Source of the DNA: Sanguinoderma infundibulare
Taxonomy: Eukaryota > Basidiomycota > Agaricomycetes > Polyporales > Polyporaceae
Length of the DNA stretch: 64,000 nucleotides
Reading direction: 5' to 3'
NCBI GenBank assembly: GCA_032821775.1
Contig: JAVLRN010000001.1
Coordinates: 2,480,001-2,544,000 of the forward strand
Positions 1 to 10,197 of the stretch are shown piece after piece (within the stretch, counting starts at the first letter, position 1; every line of letters begins with the position of its first letter). Made by a program: the position numbers and the translations under genes. Below the pieces are notes generated by a model, which saw only the letters and a program-made list of their open reading frames with translations, was not told the DNA's origin and searched no databases.

Positions 1-1
1 C

Positions 2-400
2 CTGAGCGACTTCAGTGGGCCCATCACTGTCCTCTCCAACGTTAGTTACAACGTCGCCAGCAAGTTCCACTTGATTCCCACTGGAGGGAGCGATATCGAA
101 GCCGGGGGATACAGTCAGATTCCAGGGGGCCAACGCGCCGAGGCTGAGCGAAGACGGTCAGTACCGGTATGCAATGGTGTGACCCTATCTCACATCCCTG
201 TCTGTTCTAGTGCAATGGCTTTGAAGGCACTCGATCAGCGAGTTGCATCTGCTTCGCCTGCACCACCACGAGCCGCCAACGGGTCTGCTGCACCCCCTCG
301 CGCTGGACCTTCTTCAGCTTCAGCACCTGCTGCGGTACCACCTACTGCGAGCGACGAACCTTCAAAGGACATCACCGAGAATCGGTCAGAAAGCCGATGA
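2..400 (+). CDS. TMEM115-like Golgi membrane protein, C-terminal end (partial)
   Basis: The gene enters from the left edge. Exon 2-156 reads without a stop, an intron runs 157-210 (GTCAGT...CTAG), and the last exon is 211-400 ending in TGA. Joined across the intron, the protein carries AERRRAMALKALDQR. This closely resembles the tail motif of the TMEM115/DUF1751 family (AERRRQLALKALNER in the human protein, from memory), a rhomboid-like multi-pass Golgi protein involved in retrograde traffic. After the motif comes a low-complexity Ala/Pro/Ser tail of about 45 residues, as is usual for the cytosolic end of this family. The transmembrane part lies outside the window, so the assignment rests on the tail motif alone. 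Confidence 0.65.
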   Translation: MSDFSGPITVLSNVSYNVASKFHLIPTGGSDIEAGGYSQIPGGQRAEAERRRSVPVCNGVTLSHIPVCSSAMALKALDQRVASASPAPPRAANGSAAPPRAGPSSASAPAAVPPTASDEPSKDITENRSESR

Positions 401-746
401 CCTACCCTTCTTTCCCCATGCTGTGATTACCTGCACCTTACCTCTCTTCGCGTGTTATGTACGAGCGCTTAATGACCCAAAACGAGAACGCATCTCATCA
501 GTCTCGACGCGTGTCGGTGGACTTCTCGGATAATGCTAATCTATATAGAAACGCTATGTTAACTGAACGAGGCACGCCATTCGACTAGCCGAGTGCGTCG
601 TGGTGTATGCCAGAGCGGCCTATGGAAGCTTCTGTGAGCGCAAGCGCTTTGAAAGACGCCCGTCCACGTTGTTGGCGCTTGTGGGCCAAGTTGTGTGAGC
701 TACCGCTCGTTCGCCATCCCTACATACCGTTCCCCAAACGACCTCC
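401..746. other. Intergenic region between the TMEM115-like gene and COG1
   Basis: It holds the 3' UTR of the left gene and the COG1 promoter. No convincing ORF, RNA gene or repeat is visible. Confidence 0.5.
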
Positions 747-3700
747 ATGGCTCGCCGTCCGTCTGCTGGGTCAATCTCGCTTATCACCTCCCCGGAGATT
801 CCTCGACAAAATGGCCTAATATCTGCGACCTCCAAAAGGCCGCCTCCTCTCACCTTGGATAACCCCAGACGGCCTTCGGTTCGCTCTGCATCATTGTCCC
901 AGAAGCTGGATCCCCTGGCGAATGCCAGCGAGATAGACCCCGATGAACTATTCGTGCGGCATAGTGTCTCGGAGGTCAGGATGATCCAGCAGCGCCTCAG
1001 GTATGTACGAGCTCTAAGCAAGGGGCGCAGCTTGGTGATTTAGGTCGACGTGTAGAGCGGATGCGGACGCGAAGCAGGAGGAACTTCGGGTCATGGTTGG
1101 GTGCGTTGGACTCTCTCAATTTGTACTGTCGGGGTGTTCAGAGGTGTCATGAAAGCGTAGGGAACGGTACCGCGACCTCCTAGAGGCCTCCACATCTATC
1201 CTAGGTCTGGCGAAGTCATCAAATCATGTCCTGGAAGCGTTGGAGGAGATGCGCGATACCGTCAATGCGATTACCCCCGTTCGCGCCCCGAAACGCGCAG
1301 CTACTGGCGAAGGTGTGTGGCCTTCGGTCATAATTTGGAGCGTGTTCTGAAACATAGACCTAGACAAGCACCTGCAAGCGTTGCAGTCGTTGTCTGCACA
1401 TGTCAAGCTGCTTTTGGACGCTCCGGAACACTTGTGGAGGCTGATGGAGAAAAGGTCGTATTTGAACGCTGCGTGGCTGTTCCTCCTCGCGCGGGTGGTC
1501 CATCGTGCACTTTCTCAAGAAGACGATGACCAAAGCTGGCATTCCTATGGTATTGATGTCATGGTAAGAATTTCGTCAATGAGGCCAAAAACGAGATTAT
1601 TCATTTATGTACAGGACCAGATGCCTCTGGTGCAGCGCCAATGGGACACAATCACACCCTTCCGCTCACAAATATCGCATAGGGCCACCCTGTTTCTTCG
1701 AGAAGCGAGCAGCACGCCTGGGGTATGTTGGTCCTAGTTTAACTACATTCCCAGCACTCAGCCATATACAGGAAGTCTGTGCAACTCTGCTCACCCTCCA
1801 TCTCCTCGAGTCGCGACCGCTACCAGAGACGCTTTCGATATACCTTGCCCAGCGTTCGAGGACGCTGTCCGGTCTCCTCACTCGGAATGCATCGACTTCC
1901 GCAAATGGCTCTGCCACAGACGGCAGTTCCAAGGTATCCCATCGACCTCGCAAAGTTGTCCTTCGGGAAACGAAACAGAAGGCGGAGGCTCTATTAGATG
2001 CCATCTCGAGCACTGTATCGACAGCGCGGACTATGTTCGCAGACGACGGTTCCACGGCCCCATCCCTGATGAAGCAGGCCTTGCAGTTCTTTCAGGCGCC
2101 TTCCGACAACCCTGGATCCCTTCCCCCCGAGCTGCGGCTCACAACCCAGAATCTCTTGACGACCCTCCCATCTTCAAGTCATCTCATGCTGCTTCCTCAA
2201 AGCATCCGCACTTACAAGCCATATATTGACGGCGTGTCGATAATGACCCCAACGCTGCGGCCGCAGTTGACGGACAAGTTGGACAGCTGGTTCAACAAGA
2301 TGATCCAAGACGCTCGCGGGGCCCTTGCAGACTGGTTCACGTCTTTGGACACCGTCAGGGAGGTCTGGGATGTTCGCGCCTCGCTTCTGACATGGCTGAA
2401 GGGCGCGCAGGGGCTGGAATCCCCTGAGCGGCTCGAACTCGAGTCCGTCATCAACACGGCTTCGGAAAACCAAGCAACGTCCGTCTGGAAGAGCGCGCTG
2501 GCACTTCTGGAGGTGTCGTTCCGAGACGCGGTGACGTCTGCGACGAAGTTGTTGGAACAGGACCCCAGCGCTCACATCCATGGTACGTCGCAACACCATG
2601 ACCTAGCTTGTCATGCCGGAATGTCTGACACTATTACAGATGTCCACCCCGTGGAACACCTATTCTTGGCTCCGTCCGTACCTTTGTCACAGACGAGCGC
2701 ACATAGCTCGGCGGCAGCTGCGCAGCTTTCAAAATACAAATCGACTCTGCGACAACAGCTCAAGGGGCGCACCCCGTTGTTGGGCTCAGCGTTAGCGACC
2801 CTAGAACGACACGCAGCTGACATACAGAAGGATTTGAACGCGATGCTGAAATCAGGGGAATCCGGAAGGTATGTCGTCGTCGAAATTTATGTTGCCCGCG
2901 CGCTGATGCTGAGCTGCTTCTCTGTCTTCTGTCTAGTGGGCTGGTTGTGCAACTTTCATCAACTTACCGTACGGACGCAGAAGCCTCTTGTGAGAAGATT
3001 TGCTATGTGCTAGAGAGCACACCAACAAGCGAGGGTTAGTCCCCTACCGACTGCTTCCAATGTCATTGACTCGGGATTGCATTGGCCTTTCAGATAACTC
3101 AACAAGACGTCCCGTATTCGTTGCCAGGATCTGCCAAGAATTGGCTGATTCCTCTGATTTCTTCACACGGGTTGGATGCAGTTCAACAGCAGCTGACGGT
3201 TCGTCATAGTGATATCGACGCGATTCATGTCATTTCATCCCATTGGTTTGCAGCTTTCCGGGAAAGGCTGCGCAGCCTCCATGCCAATTTGATGGAAGGC
3301 TGGCAGAAGCGCGTTGTGTCTCGAATTTTCGAGGCCAACTTCGGGGAGCAATCTCTCGATCGCAACGTTCCGTGCCCGTCAGGTGAGACGTCTGACCTTG
3401 ATGTCTGTGGATCGGCGTGTTGAAGTTGCATAGATAAAGCGACATCCCCCACTCGCCCCTCACACGCGCTCACACAGGCACTGCTTTCGTTGTCGTCGGA
3501 GATGCAGCAACTCGGTGTTTGCCTGAAGGAGGATCGCCGGAGACACCAAGCTTGCGCGGCGCTCCGTCGATTCATTGCAGCATACCTCACCCGACTTGAA
3601 CATGACACCTCTAATCGGGAAGGACAGCCACAGGTTCTGTGGGATCTCGCCTTCCTACAGACGTTGGCTCAGCTTTGGGGGAAGGATATGTCGGAAGCAT

Positions 3701-4058
3701 CAGAATGGGTATCAGCGAGCATAATCCATCGGCGAAATGTAAGTGAATGCTGTTGCAGTATGCCCAGTCCCATTTTGACCCACATCAGTCCTTGGCGGAT
3801 GTCAAGGTCTCGTCTCAGTCTCACATAGCTGCATTGACGCAAGAATACCTGTCCAGGACGCAAATTCTCCTTGCGGGCTTACTCCCCTCCCATGCATGCT
3901 GTAGCCCGATGGAGCCAACGGCGAAGGCAGACAAGTCATCTAACCTTCTACTCTACGGTACGCCAGCCGTAGAAGCGAAGTTCGAACCTGCTCTCGAGCT
4001 GGTGAAGCCGCCTCCACGCTTTGGCCTGCTCCTCGTAGGCGGTGCAGCAGTCCGCTAG
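747..4058 (+). CDS. COG1: Conserved oligomeric Golgi complex subunit 1 (COG1, Vps51/Dor1-type N-terminus)
   Basis: COG1 is a subunit of lobe A of the COG tether, which captures vesicles for retrograde traffic within the Golgi. I read 12 exons: 747-1000, 1056-1100, 1161-1312, 1358-1563, 1615-1722, 1772-2582, 2640-2868, 2937-3034, 3094-3198, 3254-3382, 3434-3738 and 3789-4058. All phases close, giving 903 residues. After a basic, Ser/Pro-rich leader of about 60 residues, the protein shows the family's N-terminal coiled segment: DPDELFVRHSVSEVR, then ADADAKQEELRVMVGERYRD, then SNHVLEALEEMRDTVNAI. This is the region that forms the helical bundle shared by COG, exocyst and GARP subunits. The middle and C-terminus are helical and poorly conserved, as expected. 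Introns are 45-69 nt. The intron at 1564-1614 is a multiple of three with no stop, so retention would stay in frame. Confidence 0.88.
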
Positions 4059-5026
4059 ACGTACATGTATTTTCGGAAGTACACTGTGACGACGCTTCCG
4101 CGCGGACTAATCCATCTCTCGTTGCTTCGTCAGATTCCCCACCGTTGTCAGAACGGTGGCGAACTGTATAATTTCCCCATCTCCGCATTGTCTGCAAGCC
4201 CAGTTCTCACGCAGTGCCAACCAGTACGTGAATGCTGACTGTCAGCGGCGTTGAAGGCGTTGAAGGTTACGCACGGTGCTGGTCCGAATCTCACGATTAT
4301 GTGAAAGTCGAGAGGTCATCCGCAACGTGCCTCGAAGTCAATCTACGGTAAAAACACCGATCAAAGGTACCTCCTCGAACCTCTCCGATCAATCCCCCAA
4401 TCTGACCAGACTACTGGAGAACATTGACCATTGAAATGGGCGCGAGGGACGATGGCGCTGATCGGATATAATTCATGAATTACGAACCCTCGCACGTTTC
4501 GATGAATGCATGACGAGAAACCTTTTTGGAAGTGGTAACCCAGTGGCCGGCTGTGCGGAAATGTCAGATCTGTGATACCCACCGTCGAACTGATCCTACC
4601 GCCCTCGGCGGGACACTGCCTGCGGGCAAAGGATGATTGGCATCGACGCGGGCCAGTGCGCACCGAATCAGCGCGTTGCAGTATCTGAATCAGAGGACGA
4701 GAGCAACAATGGCCCGCTTCTGGTCTTCTCTCGCACCCCCCGGTTTCCTTAGCACGGAGTCTTGGACCTATGAAGAGCACTGCGGCGGGCGCATTCCTCC
4801 CGCTCTCGATCTGAGTACCCACCTCGGCTCTGTCTCAGCAGCACTGGTGGCTGCTGGTCCCCTGGACCGGCTCTCCCTACTCCCTGGCATACTGGAACGA
4901 GGTGCGAAGCACGGCACGCGGGACAGGAGTTGATCTCCTGGAAGAGCACTGGCACGGACGAACTACGGGTTGCCTCCGTTACGGGCTCTTCTACGACGAG
5001 GCAGCTGAGGCCTGCTGTACACAATT
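4059..5026. other. Intergenic region, about 970 bp
   Basis: This is the 3' flank of COG1 and the promoter/5' UTR of the seven-transmembrane gene. An open frame at 4637-4933 (first ATG 4709) does not connect in phase to the downstream exons and matches no family I know, so I treat it as 5' UTR or chance. Confidence 0.4.
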
Positions 5027-6570
5027 ATGCAAGGTATGGTGCGAGGCCTACGCAGCTCCCACTGAGCTGGCATCGCGCATCCGACACTGCTAACCGACCG
5101 CGGTGTGCGAACGCAGAACCGCCTCCCCCAGACTTGCGGAACCTAACGTCGGTGTTCTTTGCCATCCACCTCGCTGGGGGCCACATTGGACTGCCGATCA
5201 TCGTCGCGACGTTCCTCATCTCGAAGACGGCGAATCGGCACCCCACGGTCATCAACTTTTGTATTATGTGGATACTGTATTCTATCATTTACTGCCTGCT
5301 GTGAGTCCCTCCTGCATGCGCTTCGGATCATCGCGTGGAGAGGTGCTTATATCGTGACTAGCATTTATGGCGGGGATGCCTGGTTGGACAATCCGCGGCA
5401 TGAGCTTTGTTTGGCGCAAGCGGCCATGAATTACGCGGCCCCTCCCATGGCTGTCGTAGCTGGGTTCGAGGTTGTACTTCAAGTGAGCATTCCTTTGGAC
5501 AGATTACCTCTTCAGCGTGCTGTGGTTACCACAGGACTGACCACAATCGGACAGATTTGGAGCACATTCGTAGAACCATGGAAGGAGGCTCGCCTTGCGG
5601 GCATCCCGCGGTGGATTAAACTGGTCGTGGTATGCCTGTCCGAGACCTGCCCGCCTTAGTCTGTCTCTCACTCGCAATGCTGCTAGATCATTGCGCCACC
5701 TTACTTGACGTTCATAGCGTTTGCTATGCCTGCCATGGTGGTTGGGCTGCGTCATCCAGACTGGGTCCAGGTTAAAACAGGACTCTATTGTGGCCTTTTG
5801 CACGGGCAATTGTACGACTGCCTGTCAATTCTTCTCCATGTCCTTCCTCCCTGACGATGGCCGCGATTGACAGCGAGATGTTCGCCGTGCCTGTGTTCTG
5901 CAGTGTCTTCCTGATCCTCATCATCGGCTTCGAAGGTGAGGGGACATTGCTCTGCTTTGGGATTTCAGCTCATCATTTTCTCCAGTTGCGAGCATTGTGC
6001 AGTACGTTCGCAGGAGGCATAACATCAAGAGAGATTTCCCACTGGTGACGGCTAGGCCTTCGCTGTCTCCCTGGGTCAGGGTGCGTGCGATTCTTAACGT
6101 GTGGGGTATCACGATGTGGTCTTACAACGCCCACCTCGCCTGACCAGGCCGGCCTCTTCCTCGTTTACGCTTCCTTGGCACTTGGGTTCGTCAGCATCTC
6201 CAGGACTGCCACTAGCGCATTTAAGAAATTATTCAAATGTAGGGCTTGCATCATGGACCTCAAGGAAGATCTGAGCGTCTTCGCGTACATGACACAAGCG
6301 GCACTTCCACTTGCGGCATTCTTAGTCTTCGGGCTGCAAAAGGTGTGTTTTCAGTCCATCCAACCAGCTGACATATCTGACATCCAGCTTTTCTAGGACG
6401 TTATCATGGCGTGGCTTTTCTGCAGCCGGCGCCGCCAGTGGGACAGGGAGGACAGCATCAGAGCGTCCAACGAGTCGCCTCGGGTCACCAGGACCGTCTC
6501 GGCCATCTCTGAAGCGACCGTCGAATCCACAACATCCATCGCTAGCCATTCGTCGTGCTCAAGCGTGTGA
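5027..6570 (+). CDS. Orphan seven-transmembrane (GPCR-like) protein
   Basis: I read nine exons: 5027-5033, 5117-5300, 5362-5482, 5555-5629, 5687-5811, 5874-5935, 5986-6080, 6148-6342 and 6397-6570. Phases all close, giving 345 residues. The first coding exon is only ATGCAAG. The protein starts MQEPPPPDLRNLTSVFF, with an NLT sequon before helix 1. Hydrophobic segments lie near residues 12-35, 42-64, 84-106, 124-148, 168-195, 225-245 and 262-290. The basic loop YVRRRHNIKRDFP follows segment 5, and the Ser/Thr-rich tail of about 55 residues starts CSRRRQWDREDS. This topology and size fit a G-protein-coupled receptor. I do not recognise STE3, cAMP-receptor or rhodopsin signatures, so it is best called an uncharacterised basidiomycete 7TM family. 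Its ligand is unknown. It is convergent with SEC61G. Confidence 0.68.
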
Positions 6571-6951
6571 TGGGGCCGACGGTATCGCTTGCGTTCCAGA
6601 CATCAGTGGAAGCACGGGACCACTGTTGTCCACGGATTTGAAAAGGGTCAACTCCGGACAATAGTGCGTTGACGCCATAGCGGCCGCTCATCCCTCCCGC
6701 GCGGTTGCGATCGCGACTCTCTTCCAATGCGGTCGGAAGTTCATACCTGGATAACCTCGCGCGGGCACGACCATGCAGGTCGAGCAGCGCGTTATTCACC
6801 ATCGCCATCGGGGACACATCGCGGCTTGGACCTTCAGTCGCAGAGGCATCTCGATGGTGAATAAATGATAGTAGAGGAAGAAGAGATAAATAGTCCCCAT
6901 ATGTACAGTACACACGTAACGTCCAGCGGCCCAGACAGCTGCAGCTGTACA
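6571..6951. other. Convergent intergenic region
   Basis: It lies between the stop of the 7TM gene (+) and the stop of SEC61G (-) and holds only the two 3' UTRs. ORFs here are shadows of the 7TM tail. Confidence 0.5.
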
Positions 6952-7372
6952 TCATGCGCCACCTCTGTACGAATTATGAGCAACTGGTTCATTAAACAGG
7001 TGTAATGTACGCACACTAGAATGTTGTTGCTGCAAAAGGGGTCAGAACAACGTTGAGCGTGGTCACTGAGGGGACATACATTGGAATGTGGATCAGCTTG
7101 ACGAAGTAGCCAATGAAGCCCATAACCGCGAAACCAATTGCAACAGCTTTGGAGATCTGGATGAACTCTACACAACACGTTCAGGAGGTAATGAGTACGG
7201 CATCTTCATGTTGGCAGACCTTTGTGCGAAGGCTTGGTACACCGGGTGAGGAACTAGGACAACGTCGTATTAGACTGGGCTCTACCGGCGTCTGAAGGAG
7301 GTTACAGACCTGGTTTCCGTCGCGAATGAATTGCTGGGGAATGTCGACGAACTCCTTGAGCTTATCAGACAT
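6952..7372 (-). CDS. SSS1: Sec61 translocon gamma subunit (SSS1)
   Basis: This is the small tail-anchored subunit that clamps the Sec61/SecY channel in the ER membrane. Five exons on the minus strand (7310-7372, 7220-7253, 7080-7167, 7015-7029, 6952-6964) join to 213 nt, or 70 residues, the normal length. Visible family hallmarks are the start [20 protein letters not shown], then RCTKPS, then [20 protein letters not shown], which includes the single transmembrane helix. The canonical ending is INNILVGGA. The last two coding exons are only 15 and 13 nt, and skipping either would destroy the ending. Its start lies 304 bp from that of the PPR-like gene on the other strand, so they probably share a promoter. 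Confidence 0.93.
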
Positions 7373-7676
7373 GGCGGTAGACGATACGAGGGACGGTACA
7401 GAGGGTACTTTGGTGGGGAAAGGGAAAGGTGCTGCTGGCGGTCGCGCCCTTTGCCGTCGACGTGTAACTCATTCGGTCACGAGACCCTCCTCCAGCACCC
7501 AGACAGGCGCCCAGCACCCCTTCCCCTTTCCCGGGCCCCTCAGAGCATTTGTCACACCGTCGGACGCCTACTTGCCTCTACTTGCTCGCTGTCATTCGCT
7601 GGTAGATGTTCAGGTATGTCTCTGTTGCGGGGAATTGCAATGATGGCTATCTAATTCCTCGCTCAGCGCCGCATGA
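7373..7676. promoter_or_regulatory. Shared divergent promoter of SSS1 and the PPR-like gene
   Basis: This 304-bp gap separates two divergent start codons. Toward the right gene there is a donor-like GGTATGTCT at about 7613 and an acceptor-like CTCAG ending at about 7666, which would be a 5' UTR intron just before the ATG. No TATA box is obvious. Confidence 0.4.
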
Positions 7677-10013
7677 ATGTTCTTGAGGAGGGCATTTGTT
7701 GAAGGCAGACATTTACCAGCCCGCCTATCGCTACACCCTCATCTTTCCTTTCACTGTCGTGCTGCCTCCTGTGCTGCGCATCCCATTTCGCAACATGCAA
7801 CGATCACCTTGAACGAGAAGCCGTCCCAGGTTCACAACCCTACTCCAACGCACGCATTCGCTGAGGAGCTAGAACGCTTCCGCTATGTAGCGTTCAAGGG
7901 TGGGGAGCCCATTGGTCCGGCCTTCAGCCGACTCCGGGGATGTGTCAACGCACTTTCTGACACGTCTTCCACCCTCCATGGTCCGTCGAAAGAGCTGCTC
8001 GAGGAAACTCTCCTGCACCTGTGCCGATCATCCTACACCCATGATCACACTGTCGTGGAGGACGGTGTCTCCATGGTCGCTCAGCTCCTCCAGGTTGGAG
8101 TCGAGGACTACGCCGTGAACATGTTCTGTCGCCTCGTGGATGAAGAGAACGCGAACGCGGCCATCAACTGGCTTTGGGCGACTGGGAAGAAGGATGGTGT
8201 AGGCAACGGGTACGCCTTCGTTTTGTCTCACTGGCACCGGCTCCTCGAGGTTGCAGCGCTCAAGCGGAGCGAATACCTGCTCGGCAACGCTTTGACGAAG
8301 ATGAAGCGACTGAGCGTCGTTCCGACGATAGAGACCGGCCGTCTCATCGTCACGGCTATGTTCCGCTCCCCTTCCCTGGGTAAGGCGCGGCCTCCACCTT
8401 CGTACAACACGATGAAGCGCCTAGTCAATCTCTTCCACTCTACTCGGGTCCCCTACGACGAGAATACGCCAACTTTTATCGCGGAAGAATACGCTAGAGC
8501 AGGAGAGGAGGACGTCGGCCGGAGAGTAGAGCTCCTGTACACCTCGATGCTCGCCGAACCTCGGAGTCGCTTTACGGAGGCACGCATGAACGATGCTCTT
8601 GAATCGGTTTATGGTACGCGCATCCAGGTCCTCCGGGAATTGCGCCGATACCAGAAGCTAGGACTCAAACCATCGGAGGACACCCTCTTCGCTGTTTTAG
8701 GTCCTCGCGGGAAGATCGGCGATTACGAGTACTGGCGAAAGACTCTGGGTCTTAGCGGTGGCTCGAGAGCTGCCGCAAGGGTGATGGAGAACCTTCTTGG
8801 CGGAGGGGTATCTTCGCCATCGCGAGTCGTTGAGTTCTACGAACTCGAGAGGACGCGAGGGAACACGCTTTCGCCCCAGATGCTTCATTTTGCGATTCAA
8901 GCCCGCTTGTCATCCACACTCACTACTCCCTCCGAGCGAGCCGTCGAGGCCGCTCTTGCGCTTTATCGTGATTTCGTTCACCGGAACGTCCCAGCCGGTC
9001 CTTCCGAAGACGAACCCCCAACGAGGGAACATCATCCCCAAGCACGGACGTACCAGTTGCTCCTACGCACTCTCACTCTCGGCCACAGCACGAAGTTCCT
9101 GTCCATCGCCATCACCCTCGTGGAAGACATGCGCCGGTTCCGCGTCATCATCGATTCCCAGACCACCGCCAGCATCATCGTCCTCCTCATGCGCGCCTCC
9201 CCAACGCCCATGGAAGCCTTCGAGGCCTACCGCCTCCTCGGCCAGCCCCCAGACCAATGCGACGAGCCGAACCTCGACGAGGAGGGCTACAACGCCGTCC
9301 TCAGCGCGTTCTGCAAGCTCGAGACCTGGACCGAGCGCATCCCGTCCCCACAGCACTACTTCCAGATCGTCGCCGACATGCGCAAGCACGGCCTCAAGAC
9401 CAAGCCGAAGGCGTACACGACCATCATCAGCCAGCTCGCGCTCCTCGCGACCGTCGCGACCTCTTCCCCGCCCGCGCCGGAGAACGGCGACCTGCGCACG
9501 CGGATCGCCAAGACCATCGCGCGCGTGCACAACCACCTGACGCTCGACGCCAACTTCACCCCCGACGTCGCGCTATGGAACCAGCTCATGAACGCGTACC
9601 AGCGCGCGGGGTGCTTCACGGAGGCGTGCCGGATCTGGCAGAAGCTTTTCGCGTCGCGGACGTTCAATAACATCAGCGTGAGCATCATCATCGACGCCTG
9701 CGCGTTCAACCAGGCGTACGACGTCGGCGTGCGCGTTTTCACCGGCTTGGTGGAGTCGGGGTACTCGTTGAACATCCGGAATTGGAACACGTTCCTAGAG
9801 TGTTTGTGCCGACTTGACAAGATCGAGGAGGCGATGAAGGTCCTGTGTCTAGAGATGCCGGGGAGGGAGGACGGGGTTGCGCCGGATAAGGAATCGCTGA
9901 GGATCCTGCTCAAGTTTGCGGCGAAGCACGGCCAGGAGACGGAGGTGCGGTCTAAGCTCAAGCGATTCCTCCCCAAGTTGTATTACTCGTTGCATAAAGA
10001 ACTGGGATACTAG
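7677..10013 (+). CDS. Pentatricopeptide-repeat-like mitochondrial protein
   Basis: A single uninterrupted exon of 778 residues. The N-terminus, MFLRRAFVEGRHLPARLSLH, is rich in Arg/Ser/Leu and lacks acids after the Glu, as in mitochondrial presequences. The rest is helical. The C-terminal half shows degenerate PPR-type units, for example WNQLMNAYQRAGCFTEACRI, the unit around SIIIDACAFNQAYDVGVRVF, and WNTFLECLCRLDKIEEAMKV. PPR proteins bind organellar RNA and act in its processing, stability or translation. Basidiomycete members are usually orphan organellar RNA factors. No endonuclease or other catalytic domain is visible. Segment 9060-9650 is strikingly C/G-rich at third positions compared with the rest. 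Which transcript it binds cannot be told. Confidence 0.75.
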   Translation: MFLRRAFVEGRHLPARLSLHPHLSFHCRAASCAAHPISQHATITLNEKPSQVHNPTPTHAFAEELERFRYVAFKGGEPIGPAFSRLRGCVNALSDTSSTLHGPSKELLEETLLHLCRSSYTHDHTVVEDGVSMVAQLLQVGVEDYAVNMFCRLVDEENANAAINWLWATGKKDGVGNGYAFVLSHWHRLLEVAALKRSEYLLGNALTKMKRLSVVPTIETGRLIVTAMFRSPSLGKARPPPSYNTMKRLVNLFHSTRVPYDENTPTFIAEEYARAGEEDVGRRVELLYTSMLAEPRSRFTEARMNDALESVYGTRIQVLRELRRYQKLGLKPSEDTLFAVLGPRGKIGDYEYWRKTLGLSGGSRAAARVMENLLGGGVSSPSRVVEFYELERTRGNTLSPQMLHFAIQARLSSTLTTPSERAVEAALALYRDFVHRNVPAGPSEDEPPTREHHPQARTYQLLLRTLTLGHSTKFLSIAITLVEDMRRFRVIIDSQTTASIIVLLMRASPTPMEAFEAYRLLGQPPDQCDEPNLDEEGYNAVLSAFCKLETWTERIPSPQHYFQIVADMRKHGLKTKPKAYTTIISQLALLATVATSSPPAPENGDLRTRIAKTIARVHNHLTLDANFTPDVALWNQLMNAYQRAGCFTEACRIWQKLFASRTFNNISVSIIIDACAFNQAYDVGVRVFTGLVESGYSLNIRNWNTFLECLCRLDKIEEAMKVLCLEMPGREDGVAPDKESLRILLKFAAKHGQETEVRSKLKRFLPKLYYSLHKELGY

Positions 10014-10197
10014 AGCTGATCGAAAGCAATGCGTGCGATATGATGCGTTACTACTACTATGACATGCTTGGTATCCTAAAGATGTGCGTGTGGTTGAACA
10101 GTACGCTAGTCGAGACGGGATATCTAGGATAATAGAAAACCCATGAGGTGGTGAGGTATAAGGTATCGTGCGATGTCTACGAATGTCTAGTGTTCGA

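Noticed and set aside
4250..4330. tRNA-like T-loop (GGTCCGAATC)
   Set aside because: No acceptor stem, anticodon arm or D-loop can be placed around it.
9063..9536. 157-codon minus-strand open frame
   Set aside because: It is antisense to the PPR-like gene in a segment with strong C/G third positions, which removes stop codons by bias. No domain is present.
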